Below are positions 42,177 to 51,433 of a stretch of 64,000 nucleotides of DNA, piece by piece. The notes beneath the pieces are model-generated. The model saw nothing but the letters and a program-made list of their open reading frames with translations, did not search any database and had not been told where the DNA came from. Position numbers and translations under genes: made by a program. Origin of the DNA: CAZCEC01 sp964497615 (GTDB taxonomy: Bacteria; Chloroflexota; Anaerolineae; Anaerolineales; UBA6663). Location of the stretch: positions 14,133 through 78,132 of the forward strand of contig CAZCEC010000027.1 of NCBI GenBank assembly GCA_964497615.1, written 5' to 3'. The stretch's first letter is position 1, and each line of letters begins with the position of its first letter.

Positions 42177-45100
42177 ATGCCCTTACCCCACGACTTTGAC
42201 CTGCAGCTCGCCCACCTCCAGGCCCTGTCCGGCCGCGACGCCGTAGCGGCGCTCTTTGCCCTGCTGGGCTACAACACCGAAGCCCGCCTGACCCAGACGA
42301 CCGAGGCCATGGGCCTGACGGCTGAAGGGCTCAGGCGCGAGGTGCGCCACGTGGAGCGCCTGGCCGACCAGGAGGACGGTGCCCTGCAGGTGTACCTGTG
42401 CGAGCTGCGCGCGGTGACGGTGGCCAACACGCAGCTCATCGCGCGGGCGGCGCGGCAGCGGGCCGGCAACTTCCTGTGGGTGCTCACGAGCGACTACGAG
42501 CGGCTCGACTTTGTGCTCTTTGAGCCACAACTTCCGGAGGCGGCCGAGGCGCCGGGCGCCATCACGCATAAGGGCGCCTACCTGCGGCCCCGGACACTCA
42601 CGGTCAACCGGCGCGACCCCGGCTCGGTGGCGCTGCGGGTGCTGCGGCGCTTCTCGTACACCGAAGCCGACGCCGACTACCAGTTCGACAAGCTCCGCTC
42701 GGCCTACACCATCGCCGAGTGGTCCGAGCCCTACTTCAACAATCGGGCCCTGTTCTCGGACTATTACCTGAAGGAGCGCCTGCCCGACACGCCGGAATGG
42801 GCCGAAACCGAACGGCTGGGCGCCACGCTGCGGCAGTTCCAGGCGCTGTACGCCGACGCGCGAGCCCGGGTGAACCGGCAGCCGGAAGCCGCGATCCGGC
42901 GCGACCTGCTCGGGCCGGCGCTGAAGGCGCTGGGCTTCGAGGCCCAGGCTGAGAAACGCAAGGCCAAGGACGAGGGCGCGGCAGCCGACTACGTGCTGCG
43001 CGCCGGGGACAAACCGGTGGCGCTGGCGAACGCGTATGTGTGGGACCGGAGCCTGGACGGCCGCGACGAGCTGCGCGACCCCGAAACGCCCGACGAGAAC
43101 CCCGGCGCTCTGGTGGTGAGCCTGCTGGAGCAGGAGGGCGCGCCGGATTGGGCCATGGCCACCAATGGCAAGCTGTGGCGGCTGTATTCGCGCAAGGCCC
43201 ACTCGCGCGCCACCAACTACTACGAGATTGACCTGGAAGAAGCCCTGGCAAGCCCGGACCCGGGCCTGGCATTTCGCTACTTCTGGTTATTATTCCGCGC
43301 CGAAGCCTTCACGCCGGCCGCAGGCGGCGGGTCCTTCCTGGATCGGCTGCTCGACGAAAGCGCCCGGTATGCTAAGGAACTGGGCGAGCGGCTGAAAGAC
43401 CGGGTGTTTGAGGAGATCTTCCCCGAGTTTGCGCAGGGCTTCATCGCTGGCATCCGGGCGCGGGAGGGCGCCGGGGCCGAGCTGGACGAGGCACGGTTGG
43501 CCGAAGTCTTCCAGGGGACGTTGACGTTCCTGTACCGGCTGCTGTTTTTGCTCTACGCCGAGGCGCGCGACCTGCTGCCGGTGCGCGAGACGCGCGGTTA
43601 CTACGAGATCAGCCTGACGCAGCTGAAGGAAGAAGTGGCCGCGCGCGCCGGCAACATCCTGGACGAAGCGCCGGGCAAGCTGGACAAAGGCTACGGCCCC
43701 ACCGAGACCGGCCTGTATGAGCGGCTGGAGGGGCTGTTCCGGGTGGTGGACGAGGGCAGCGCCGCGCTGAACGTGCCGCTGTATAACGGCGGGCTGTTCA
43801 TCACCAAACCGGAGGCGGCCGACACGACGCCCGAGGCCCGCAACGCCCGCTTCTTGAAGGCGCACCGCATGCCCGACCGGTTCCTGGCGCGCGGGCTGGA
43901 CCGCCTGGCCCGCGACCTGGACGACAAGACCCAGGCGCTGGCGTTCATCGACTACAAGTCGCTGGGCGTGCGGCAGCTTGGCTCGATTTACGAAGGGCTG
44001 CTGGAGTTCAAGCTGCGCGTGGCGCCGGCCAGGCTGGCGGTGGTCAAGGGCAAGAAGGCCGAGGAGGTGGTGCCCTACCGCGAGGCCGAGAAGGCCGGCA
44101 AGCGCATCCGCGAGACCCTGCCCAAGGGCGCGGCCTATCTCGAAAACGACCGGCGCGAGCGCAAAGCCACTGGCAGCTATTACACCCCCGATTACATCGT
44201 CAAGTACATCGTCAAGCACACCGTGGGGCCGGTGCTGCAAGAGAAATTCAACGCCATGCGGCCGCGGCTGCGCGAGGCGCAGAAGGCCTACCGGGCTGCC
44301 CAGCAGCGGCGCGAGGCCTTCCGCAAGCAGGGGATGGCGGGCGACGACCCGGAGAAGGTGGCCAACACCTACAAGGCGGTGGTGGACGAGCTGTTTGCCG
44401 TGCGGGTGCTGGACCCGGCCATGGGCAGCGGGCACTTCCTGGTGGAGGCGGTGGACTTCATTACCGACGGGATGCTGAACTTCCTGAACGCCTTCCCGTG
44501 GAACCCGGTGACGGCCGAACTGCGGCGCACGCGCGAGACAATCCTGGCGGAGATGGAGCGCCAGGGGGTGACGATTGACGCCGGCAAGCTGACCGACGTG
44601 AACCTGCTGAAGCGCCACGTGCTCAAGCGCTGCATTTACGGGGTGGATCTGAACCCGATGGCGGTGGAGCTGGCCAAGGTGAGCCTGTGGCTGGACTGCT
44701 TTACCCTGGGCGCGCCGCTGAGCTTCCTGGACCACCACCTGAAGGCCGGCAACAGCCTGATTGGCGCGCGGGTGGACGAGGTGCGCGAAGCGGTGGAGTT
44801 CAAGCAGAACGAGCAGATGAGCCTGTTTGCCAGCAGCCAGTTCACCGGCATCATGTTGGCCACCGACCTGATGCGGCACGTGGGCGAGCTGGAAGACGTG
44901 ACCGCCGACCAGGTGCGGCTGAGCCGCAGCGAATATCGCAAGGCCACCGACGCCCTGGCACCGTATAAGCGGGTCATGGACGTCTACGTGAGCCGCTGGT
45001 TTGGCAACGAGTCGACCAAGGCCCAGGCGAAGTTCGGCCTGGAGCCGACCATTGACTTCCTGCGCCGGCCCGAAGTGAAAGCCTGGCTGGACGACCCAGA

Positions 45101-47039
45101 CAAGGGCCCCAAGAAGCTGCCGGCCGATGTGCGGAAGATCGCCGATACGGCCCGCGCTGTGGCAGAAGAGCACCGCTTCTTCCACTGGGAGTTGGAGTTC
45201 CCTGAAGTTTTCTTTGGGCCGGCGGCGGGGACGACACAGGCAGTGAGTTTGAAGGAAGACGCCGGTTTTGATGCGGTTGTAGGAAACCCTCCGTGGGTGG
45301 ATGTCCAGGAGATTGCAGAGACCGTAAAAGGCTACTTGCGCACCGTGTACCAAGCGGCGCTTGGTAAATGCGACCTATACGCTTTGTTTATCGAGCGCGG
45401 CGTCTTGCTGCTAAACCTTGTCGGTGTTTTTTCTATGGTTGTCCAAAGCAAGTTCTTAGTTACCGAGTATGGGTTTGGCCTGCGATCGTTCTTGGCACAG
45501 AAAGCAAAGCTGGTTCAACTTCTGCATTTCGCTGACGCGGCGTTGTTCGGCCCAATCACGGTGTACCCATTAATCGTAATTGCCAAACGACAAGGGAGCG
45601 ATCGTGACGATGCAGTGCGGGTAGCTTTGTTTCCATCGGGAATCACAACGGCTGTGATTGAAAACGCCATTTCTTCGGAAGTCGCACTTGAGCCGTATGT
45701 ACAAGTGTTATCCGATGCGCTCTTCCGTACCGATAACGCCTGGCAACTTGACTTGCCGACTTTTCTGCGCGAAGCACAGCGCTTCGCTACCGGGTTCGTT
45801 CAACTTGGTGAGGTGGCATCTGTTGCGTATGGAGTAAAGACGAATCTGGATACTGTGTATCTCTCTGATCTGGCCACTTGGTCGATGCGAGGAGTTGAGA
45901 ATAAGTTGTTGCGGCCTGCCGTGAAGCCTCGCGACTTTGAGAGATACCACATTTCCGATGACCACTCCTTGATGCTATTTCCATATGAGGAAGACGCTGA
46001 TGGTCGCCTGACTCCCTTAAGTTTGGCGAAGTACCCGGGCGCCCGAACGTACCTAGAAAATCATCGGGAGGCGCTGTCCAAGCGACGGTTTTACGGCAAG
46101 ACAATCCTTGAGCAGGGCATGCAGTTCCATGAGCTTCCATATGTAAGCTCATACTCGCGGCAACCGAAGGTCGCGTTTCCTACGATTACAAAACGGGCGA
46201 GCTTCGTCCTTGATCCAACAGGTGATGCGCTTTTCATAGCGCCGTGTTATGTGATGCACATCGAAGGCCAAGTCGACATTCGATACTTGTTGGCGTTGCT
46301 CAACTCACGTCTGACGGATCGAATAGTTCGTTCGCGATCTACCGATTTGGCGGGCGGGTACATGGAAATGCAGCGCCAGTATGTCGAGGCTATTCCGATT
46401 CGAAAGATCGACTTTACAACTTCCGTGACGCGTCGCGCGCACCTGCAAGATGAGGGCACCAGAATTGCCCGCAAATCTATCGACTCCGCGGTTACTGTAA
46501 CCGCGCCTGGCTCAAGCACGCCGGACCATCATCGGTTGATTGCATGGGCAAATCAGCGTTTGGACAGCCGTATTTCCGAAGCTGATGCCGTGCATGACCT
46601 TCTTGTCTACCTGGTTGACCAGATGATGGCGTTACATAACCAGAAGCGTATCGAGGCGTCCAGGTTCCTTCGGAGCCTGAACCTGGCTTTAAGGATACGG
46701 GAGGGTGAGGACGGCAAAGCAGGGCTTGACGCCCTCACCGGTAAGTCTGCTATTCGGAATTTTGAGGGCGATTATCAAGGTGATGAGAAGGCGTTGCCCT
46801 TCGATGAACTCATGGACATTTTGCACCGTAACCGGACGCGGCTGGGGGTGAGCCTGGGCGACGCGCGGCTGGTGGCGCGGCTGCGGGAGGAGTACGAGAA
46901 GAGCCTGGCGGTGCTGCTGCCGATCAAGGCGCGGCTGGCGTTTACGGACAAGCTGATTGACCAGATCGTGTACCGACTGTACGGGCTGACGACGGAGGAG
47001 ATTGCGGTGGTGGAGGGCGACAACACACCACAACACTAA
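42177..47039 (+). CDS. Eco57I-type DNA adenine methyltransferase with degenerate nuclease domain
   Basis: A 1620-residue type IIG-like protein. The N-terminal ~330 residues resemble the PD-(D/E)xK region of type IIG enzymes, with Asp271 (ADYVL) but ALANAYVWDRSLDG where EAK is expected (Asn285, Tyr287), so cleavage is probably lost. Residues ~660-1040 are a gamma-class N6-adenine methyltransferase: SYYTPDYIVKYIV, motif I VLDPAMGSGHFLVEA, DLNPMAVELAKVSLWL and motif IV VVGNPPWVDV near 1037. The target-recognition region (~1040-1535) is encoded by markedly AT-richer DNA, while the last ~75 residues return to high GC. The 3' end is repeated at 47884 and 48950. Likely the modification and recognition component of the island. 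Confidence 0.9.
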   Translation: MPLPHDFDLQLAHLQALSGRDAVAALFALLGYNTEARLTQTTEAMGLTAEGLRREVRHVERLADQEDGALQVYLCELRAVTVANTQLIARAARQRAGNFLWVLTSDYERLDFVLFEPQLPEAAEAPGAITHKGAYLRPRTLTVNRRDPGSVALRVLRRFSYTEADADYQFDKLRSAYTIAEWSEPYFNNRALFSDYYLKERLPDTPEWAETERLGATLRQFQALYADARARVNRQPEAAIRRDLLGPALKALGFEAQAEKRKAKDEGAAADYVLRAGDKPVALANAYVWDRSLDGRDELRDPETPDENPGALVVSLLEQEGAPDWAMATNGKLWRLYSRKAHSRATNYYEIDLEEALASPDPGLAFRYFWLLFRAEAFTPAAGGGSFLDRLLDESARYAKELGERLKDRVFEEIFPEFAQGFIAGIRAREGAGAELDEARLAEVFQGTLTFLYRLLFLLYAEARDLLPVRETRGYYEISLTQLKEEVAARAGNILDEAPGKLDKGYGPTETGLYERLEGLFRVVDEGSAALNVPLYNGGLFITKPEAADTTPEARNARFLKAHRMPDRFLARGLDRLARDLDDKTQALAFIDYKSLGVRQLGSIYEGLLEFKLRVAPARLAVVKGKKAEEVVPYREAEKAGKRIRETLPKGAAYLENDRRERKATGSYYTPDYIVKYIVKHTVGPVLQEKFNAMRPRLREAQKAYRAAQQRREAFRKQGMAGDDPEKVANTYKAVVDELFAVRVLDPAMGSGHFLVEAVDFITDGMLNFLNAFPWNPVTAELRRTRETILAEMERQGVTIDAGKLTDVNLLKRHVLKRCIYGVDLNPMAVELAKVSLWLDCFTLGAPLSFLDHHLKAGNSLIGARVDEVREAVEFKQNEQMSLFASSQFTGIMLATDLMRHVGELEDVTADQVRLSRSEYRKATDALAPYKRVMDVYVSRWFGNESTKAQAKFGLEPTIDFLRRPEVKAWLDDPDKGPKKLPADVRKIADTARAVAEEHRFFHWELEFPEVFFGPAAGTTQAVSLKEDAGFDAVVGNPPWVDVQEIAETVKGYLRTVYQAALGKCDLYALFIERGVLLLNLVGVFSMVVQSKFLVTEYGFGLRSFLAQKAKLVQLLHFADAALFGPITVYPLIVIAKRQGSDRDDAVRVALFPSGITTAVIENAISSEVALEPYVQVLSDALFRTDNAWQLDLPTFLREAQRFATGFVQLGEVASVAYGVKTNLDTVYLSDLATWSMRGVENKLLRPAVKPRDFERYHISDDHSLMLFPYEEDADGRLTPLSLAKYPGARTYLENHREALSKRRFYGKTILEQGMQFHELPYVSSYSRQPKVAFPTITKRASFVLDPTGDALFIAPCYVMHIEGQVDIRYLLALLNSRLTDRIVRSRSTDLAGGYMEMQRQYVEAIPIRKIDFTTSVTRRAHLQDEGTRIARKSIDSAVTVTAPGSSTPDHHRLIAWANQRLDSRISEADAVHDLLVYLVDQMMALHNQKRIEASRFLRSLNLALRIREGEDGKAGLDALTGKSAIRNFEGDYQGDEKALPFDELMDILHRNRTRLGVSLGDARLVARLREEYEKSLAVLLPIKARLAFTDKLIDQIVYRLYGLTTEEIAVVEGDNTPQH
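46884..47018 (+). repeat. Methyltransferase 3'-tail repeat, copy A (within the gene)
   Basis: Encodes REEYEKSLAVLLPIKARLAF and LIDQIVYRLYGLTTEEIAVV, the C-terminal helices of the methyltransferase. It is the reference copy for the two downstream copies. Confidence 0.9.
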
Positions 47040-47066
47040 ACATGGCCCGCGCACAACGGAGGCAAA

Positions 47067-47882
47067 GTGACAGACTCAGTAACCTTATTGGCGGGTTGGT
47101 CCGACGCTGTTCAAGCGGGGAGCCTATACCTGTTTCCTGGCGATAAGGCTGTGCTAGACGCAAAGCCCGGCCTGACGGTGTGCTACCCATCATGGGCAGC
47201 ATACGTCGCCTCGGGAGACGTCTGGCATGCCGACGATAAACGTCTACACATTGGCCTGGTGCCCGTCCCATTCATCGGGCACCTGGAGACCGCCAGCATA
47301 TTTGTGCTCACACTCAATCCACGGGTAGCCCCGTGCAATTACTTTGCTGAGACCCAGCGTCCGCAGTTTGAGGACAAGGCGTTCTTGGACGCATTATTGT
47401 GCAACCTTGCCCAGCAGAATGCCGCCGACACCTATCCATTCATGTGGCTCAACCCTCAGTTTGCTTGGCATCCAGGCTTCGAATACTGGGTTGGGGCCAC
47501 GAGCAAGATACTAACCCAGCTTGAGGCCCATGGCATGACTCGCTCACAGGCAGCTCTGTGTCTGGCAAGGAAACTAGCTGTTCTACAACTGATCCCGTAC
47601 CCATCACGGGTTTTCTACTCGCGGGATTCCGAGCTCAAACGCTTAATACATACACTCCCTTCATCGCTCGCCGCTCAAGAGCATGCACAGGGCCTGATGC
47701 AGAGGGCACTCGCAGGCAAGGCATTTGTGATTGTTATGCGTGGAGATGCTTGGAGGGCGGCTGTGCCGTTAGGCGGCAACAGCAACATACTGGTCAGCTC
47801 GAATCCACGCTCGAAGTACATCAATGACAACGCCGCGCGTCAAGTGGCGAATTGGATCGTGCAGCAAGGTTGTGGTAACTGA
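47067..47882 (+). CDS. Unknown protein 1, cargo between methyltransferase tails
   Basis: A 271-residue soluble protein of mixed helices and strands with no domain I recognise. Recognisable landmarks are IFVLTLNPRVAPCNYFAE in the middle and ILVSSNPRSKYINDNAARQV near the end. Its GTG start has GGAGG four bases upstream and lies 27 nt after the methyltransferase stop. Its stop codon is followed after one base by a second copy of the methyltransferase 3' tail. Codon use is AT-richer than the tails on both sides. The position suggests an accessory defence or regulatory gene acquired as a unit. Confidence 0.75.
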   Translation: MTDSVTLLAGWSDAVQAGSLYLFPGDKAVLDAKPGLTVCYPSWAAYVASGDVWHADDKRLHIGLVPVPFIGHLETASIFVLTLNPRVAPCNYFAETQRPQFEDKAFLDALLCNLAQQNAADTYPFMWLNPQFAWHPGFEYWVGATSKILTQLEAHGMTRSQAALCLARKLAVLQLIPYPSRVFYSRDSELKRLIHTLPSSLAAQEHAQGLMQRALAGKAFVIVMRGDAWRAAVPLGGNSNILVSSNPRSKYINDNAARQVANWIVQQGCGN

Positions 47883-47883
47883 C

Positions 47884-48026
47884 GGGAGGAGTACGAGAAG
47901 AGCCTGGCAGTGCTGCTGCCGATCAAGGCGCGGCTGGCGTTTACGGACAGGCTGATAGACCAGATCGTGTACCGGCTGTATGGGCTGACGGAAGAGGAGA
48001 TTGCGGTGGTGGAGGGCCGAGTGTGA
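47884..48026 (+). repeat. Methyltransferase 3'-tail repeat, copy B
   Basis: About 143 nt closely similar to copy A, open in one frame and encoding REEYEKSLAVLLPIKARLAF then TDRLIDQIVYRLYGLTEEEI to a TGA. It has no start codon and abuts the stop of unknown gene 1. Differences from copy A are mostly synonymous, so it is not a very recent duplicate. Confidence 0.88.
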
Positions 48027-48154
48027 CATGACAAAACTCCTGCGGAAAGCACGTTGCTTCGGCCCATCTAGGTTGGAACTTGCCTGCCGCAATGGGCAAC
48101 AATGGTGCCGAAGGTTGGCGCGCCCAGTCGTCAATAGCAGTGAAGGATCAGACG

Positions 48155-48937
48155 ATGTCCATCTCAGATAACGAGCCGAAATCGGCAATTGCGGAACTTA
48201 TCCGTGCATTACCCAGTCAGGTCGTTGTCGCAATCGTGCTTGTGGCGTTTGGCTTTGTCATTGCGGTGATTAGCGCTGCTGGCGGAGGTGTGTTTGGCAT
48301 CCCGGCTGGATCCATCGGAAACGGGCTGCAGGTGTTCTTTATTGTCGTTGGCGGTGTTATCACGCTGGCCGCAGTTCTATTTGCGTTGTGGACGTTGTGG
48401 AGTTCGGCAGCGAAGGACCCGAGGCCCAGACTCCGTGGCAAGCTTTCACTTCAGCAACCAGAAGCGACTTCGGTCAAGTTTCAGTTGCGGGCCTCAGACA
48501 AGTCTCATGACGGCGAGAAAGTAGTCATTCAAGGCGTGCTGCCGCCGGGCCTGACTGGATCGCGGGTGTGGATTCTACGCAGAAAGGTGCGAGTTACGAG
48601 CCAGCGTGGCCGAGACGAAATCCGCAATGAGACCTTCGTCTATCCGGCACAGGTCATTGACGGGAAGCAGTGGAGCGCAACAGTCTGGTTTAACCTCGGA
48701 GACACAGACACCAAGGCAGTCTATGAAGCAAAGGCTGCGGTGCCAACTCCAGAAACAGATAGTCTCTATCGGCACCACAGAGAGTATCGCGACAAAGTGG
48801 AGCAGTACGAGGAACGATATAAGGGTCGAAGCGGCGAGGCAAAAATAGGCGGCATTCGCGTGCCTTTACCTGCCGATGCCGCGCTCAAGCACTTAGCCGA
48901 ATCAAGCGTCGTGACAATTCACTTGGCGCGATCTTAG
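48155..48937 (+). CDS. Unknown protein 2, two-helix membrane protein between methyltransferase tails
   Basis: A 260-residue protein with two N-terminal transmembrane helices (VVVAIVLVAFGFVIAVISAA and FFIVVGGVITLAAVLFALWT) and a cytosolic C-terminal domain of about 180 residues containing KVVIQGVLPPGLTGSRVWIL. AAGGA lies 7 nt before the ATG at 48155. Its stop lies 12 nt before the third methyltransferase tail. No family is recognised; membrane proteins of this shape are common effectors or sensors in defence islands, but that is only context. Confidence 0.75.
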   Translation: MSISDNEPKSAIAELIRALPSQVVVAIVLVAFGFVIAVISAAGGGVFGIPAGSIGNGLQVFFIVVGGVITLAAVLFALWTLWSSAAKDPRPRLRGKLSLQQPEATSVKFQLRASDKSHDGEKVVIQGVLPPGLTGSRVWILRRKVRVTSQRGRDEIRNETFVYPAQVIDGKQWSATVWFNLGDTDTKAVYEAKAAVPTPETDSLYRHHREYRDKVEQYEERYKGRSGEAKIGGIRVPLPADAALKHLAESSVVTIHLARS

Positions 48938-48949
48938 CGCGTGGCTGCC

Positions 48950-49054
48950 ATCAAGGCGCGGCTGGCGTTAACGGACAGGCTGATCGACCAGGTCGTGTAC
49001 CGGCTGTACGGGCTGACGGAGGATGAGATCGCGGTGGCGGAGGGTGGTGTCTAG
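48950..49054 (+). repeat. Methyltransferase 3'-tail repeat, copy C
   Basis: About 105 nt encoding IKARLALTDRLIDQVVYRLY then GLTEDEIAVAEGGV to a TAG, without a start codon. It begins 12 nt after unknown gene 2 stops and ends 3 nt before the metallophosphoesterase ATG. It is shorter and more diverged than copy B. Confidence 0.88.
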
Positions 49055-49057
49055 CCC

Positions 49058-51298
49058 ATGACCAATACGTTGACTTGGCTTCACCTCTCAGACCTACACT
49101 TGCGCGCGGATACCGCGTACGACGCCAATATTGTGTTGCCAAAGCTGCTAGAGTACCTGGCCAATGAGTTGCCAGCTCTATTTCGAAATATCGACTTTGT
49201 ATTCTTTACTGGGGATACTGCTTACTACGGCAGGAGGGATGATTATGCACAAGCAGTAAGATTCTTTGACGAGCTTTTGGCCACCGTCAAACTCCAGAAA
49301 GATCGACTCTTCATAGTGCCCGGTAACCATGACATTGACCGCGGTCGAATTGGCGAACCAGCTAAGGCATTGTCAGAGCACATCACCGCACCACGTCTCT
49401 CGATTGAGGAAATGCGCTCAAGAGTAGGCGGTATATTTGCAGACAGTTCTGCTCGGCAAATGATCCTCGAGCGACAAAAGGAATTTCACGAATTTGTGAC
49501 CGCCTACTTAAGTCAAGATTTGAAGTGGGCAGACAACTATCGCTATTTTTCGACGCTAATTCCTTTTGGACCGATTGAAATTGCTATATATGGACTCAAT
49601 TCTGCATTACTTTGCGCATCGGATAATGATAATGGCCGCCTCCTCCTAGGAGAGCGCCAAGTGCGAGCTGCAACGGAAATCGGACAAGGCAAACAGCTTC
49701 GAATCGGCCTTATGCATCACCCAACCGAATGGCTGCATCAGCTAGATCGAGCCGACTGTGAACCACTCCTTCGAAATTCCTGCGATTTCTTGTTGCATGG
49801 CCACTTACATGAGCAGGCTTTCCGGCAGGACAAACGACAACGTAGTTCAATGTACGTTTTTGCTAGCGGCGCAGGGTTTGACAAGCGGACCTTGCCTAAT
49901 TCATGCAATGTTGTTCACCTGGACCTTTCTACCGGCAAGGGGCAAGCGCTCGGGCTCAGCTATTCTGACAAAGGTGGTGGCTTCTGGACTGTAGACCTTA
50001 CCAGCGACCCCGAACTAAAGGATGGGTTGTTCGATATTGACCTAGGTCGTCCTTACATTGTCCATCGCGAGCCCCCGACTAATTTGCCTCACGCCATAAC
50101 CGATTCGCCGGCCGATTACGTTTCTTACGTCAAGGCCTCCGGCCAATTGCCACATAGCCTAAGTGACGACTTGGTCAAGATCGCTACCTTGTCGCCAAAG
50201 GACGCAGTTGATCTGCTCGAACATTTGGGCAGGAACTCCACCTCATTTGCAGTTGAGACTTTAGCGGCAATAGCAGGGCGTCTTGAGCCGCAGCTAGCGC
50301 AGTCTCCGGCTGACCTAATCCGATATACAAAGCTATTTAGGACTTTGGCACGACCCGACTCGGAAGCGTTTCGACTGGACGTCGACGCAGAATTTGGTTT
50401 GCTCGCTTTGGGACCAAATTCGCAGAAGCTTTCAAAAGAGGTTGCGTTCGAACTACCTCGCAATACCCATCCCGTAATACGATATGCACAGGCACTCACG
50501 TTTACACTCTATGTCGAGAATCACGGCACTGATCCCATAGTTAGTCGCAGGCTGACTATGACATTTAGTGCACCGTTCTTTCGCTATGCATATCAGAGCA
50601 GCCCAATTCAGATTGAGCCTTTCGACAGGTGGGACACTACACAAGTAGCCACAGAATCCGTTCGCTGTGTCTATTCGCCGGCAGGCGACGAACTCGCCAT
50701 AGTCGAGCCCGGTTCAAGTCGAGCTATTGGAACGGTCACAATGCTCGTGCCGAGAGGCGAAGCAGATGGTGGGCCAATCTCCATCGAGGTGCCATACAAG
50801 TTGCAGGTAGCCTCGGGGAACCTGGTCGCTGGTCAATTGCATGTAATACTTTGGCCAGCAACGACCATTGAAGATGCAAGAATCCATGGTCGCGTTTTAG
50901 AGGTTCAAGCGCGTGAACGCCATGGGGTTGCCTCGGGTTTCGTGGTTCAAAAGGGGCAACTCATGAGCTTTGCAGCGACTGGGGTCGTTTCGCTTGACAG
51001 TGGAGTCAACTTAGTCAATCCCGACGGGCTTTTGTGCGACTCGGCCGGTAATGCTAGGCAGCCCGCACCAAACGCCTTCACAATGTATGAAATGACCGGT
51101 CAACTTCTGCCCCATGCTCCCGCTGGTGCCTTGGTAGCTTGGATTGGAGAATGGTCTGAGCAAAGCGCCTTCCTTGTGGGTTCTAGTAACACGATTGTGG
51201 CGGAGGCTACTGGCCCGCTCCATTTGGGCGTGAACGACTTGTTTAAAGCATATGGTGACAATACTGGCGCTTACACTGTGGGAATTAGGGTCCGATAA
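49058..51298 (+). CDS. Calcineurin-like metallophosphoesterase with C-terminal extension
   Basis: A 746-residue protein. The first ~290 residues form a metallophosphoesterase with all metal-binding motifs: TWLHLSDLHLRAD, FFTGDTAYYG, FIVPGNHDIDRG, LMHHPTEW and LLHGHLHEQAF. These enzymes hydrolyse phosphoesters, including nucleic acids and nucleotides. The C-terminal ~450 residues are mostly beta-rich and not recognised. Long metallophosphoesterases of this kind occur in defence islands. Codon use is strongly AT-richer than the chromosome, suggesting recent transfer. The ATG lies 3 nt after a methyltransferase tail. Confidence 0.85.
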   Translation: MTNTLTWLHLSDLHLRADTAYDANIVLPKLLEYLANELPALFRNIDFVFFTGDTAYYGRRDDYAQAVRFFDELLATVKLQKDRLFIVPGNHDIDRGRIGEPAKALSEHITAPRLSIEEMRSRVGGIFADSSARQMILERQKEFHEFVTAYLSQDLKWADNYRYFSTLIPFGPIEIAIYGLNSALLCASDNDNGRLLLGERQVRAATEIGQGKQLRIGLMHHPTEWLHQLDRADCEPLLRNSCDFLLHGHLHEQAFRQDKRQRSSMYVFASGAGFDKRTLPNSCNVVHLDLSTGKGQALGLSYSDKGGGFWTVDLTSDPELKDGLFDIDLGRPYIVHREPPTNLPHAITDSPADYVSYVKASGQLPHSLSDDLVKIATLSPKDAVDLLEHLGRNSTSFAVETLAAIAGRLEPQLAQSPADLIRYTKLFRTLARPDSEAFRLDVDAEFGLLALGPNSQKLSKEVAFELPRNTHPVIRYAQALTFTLYVENHGTDPIVSRRLTMTFSAPFFRYAYQSSPIQIEPFDRWDTTQVATESVRCVYSPAGDELAIVEPGSSRAIGTVTMLVPRGEADGGPISIEVPYKLQVASGNLVAGQLHVILWPATTIEDARIHGRVLEVQARERHGVASGFVVQKGQLMSFAATGVVSLDSGVNLVNPDGLLCDSAGNARQPAPNAFTMYEMTGQLLPHAPAGALVAWIGEWSEQSAFLVGSSNTIVAEATGPLHLGVNDLFKAYGDNTGAYTVGIRVR

Positions 51299-51433
51299 CT
51301 GTCATGCAGCCCATCCGTGTTCGTCGCATCACTGACACGGAAAAATACTGATACAGCGATAACCAAGGCGATCCGCGAACTAAGGTGACTGCGAAGTTTG
51401 GCACCTCGGTCTCTGTATAGCACAGGGGAATCA

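Noticed and set aside
47884..49054. Methyltransferase tails as small independent genes
   Set aside because: Neither copy has a start codon with a ribosome site; they are repeats of the 3' end of the large gene.
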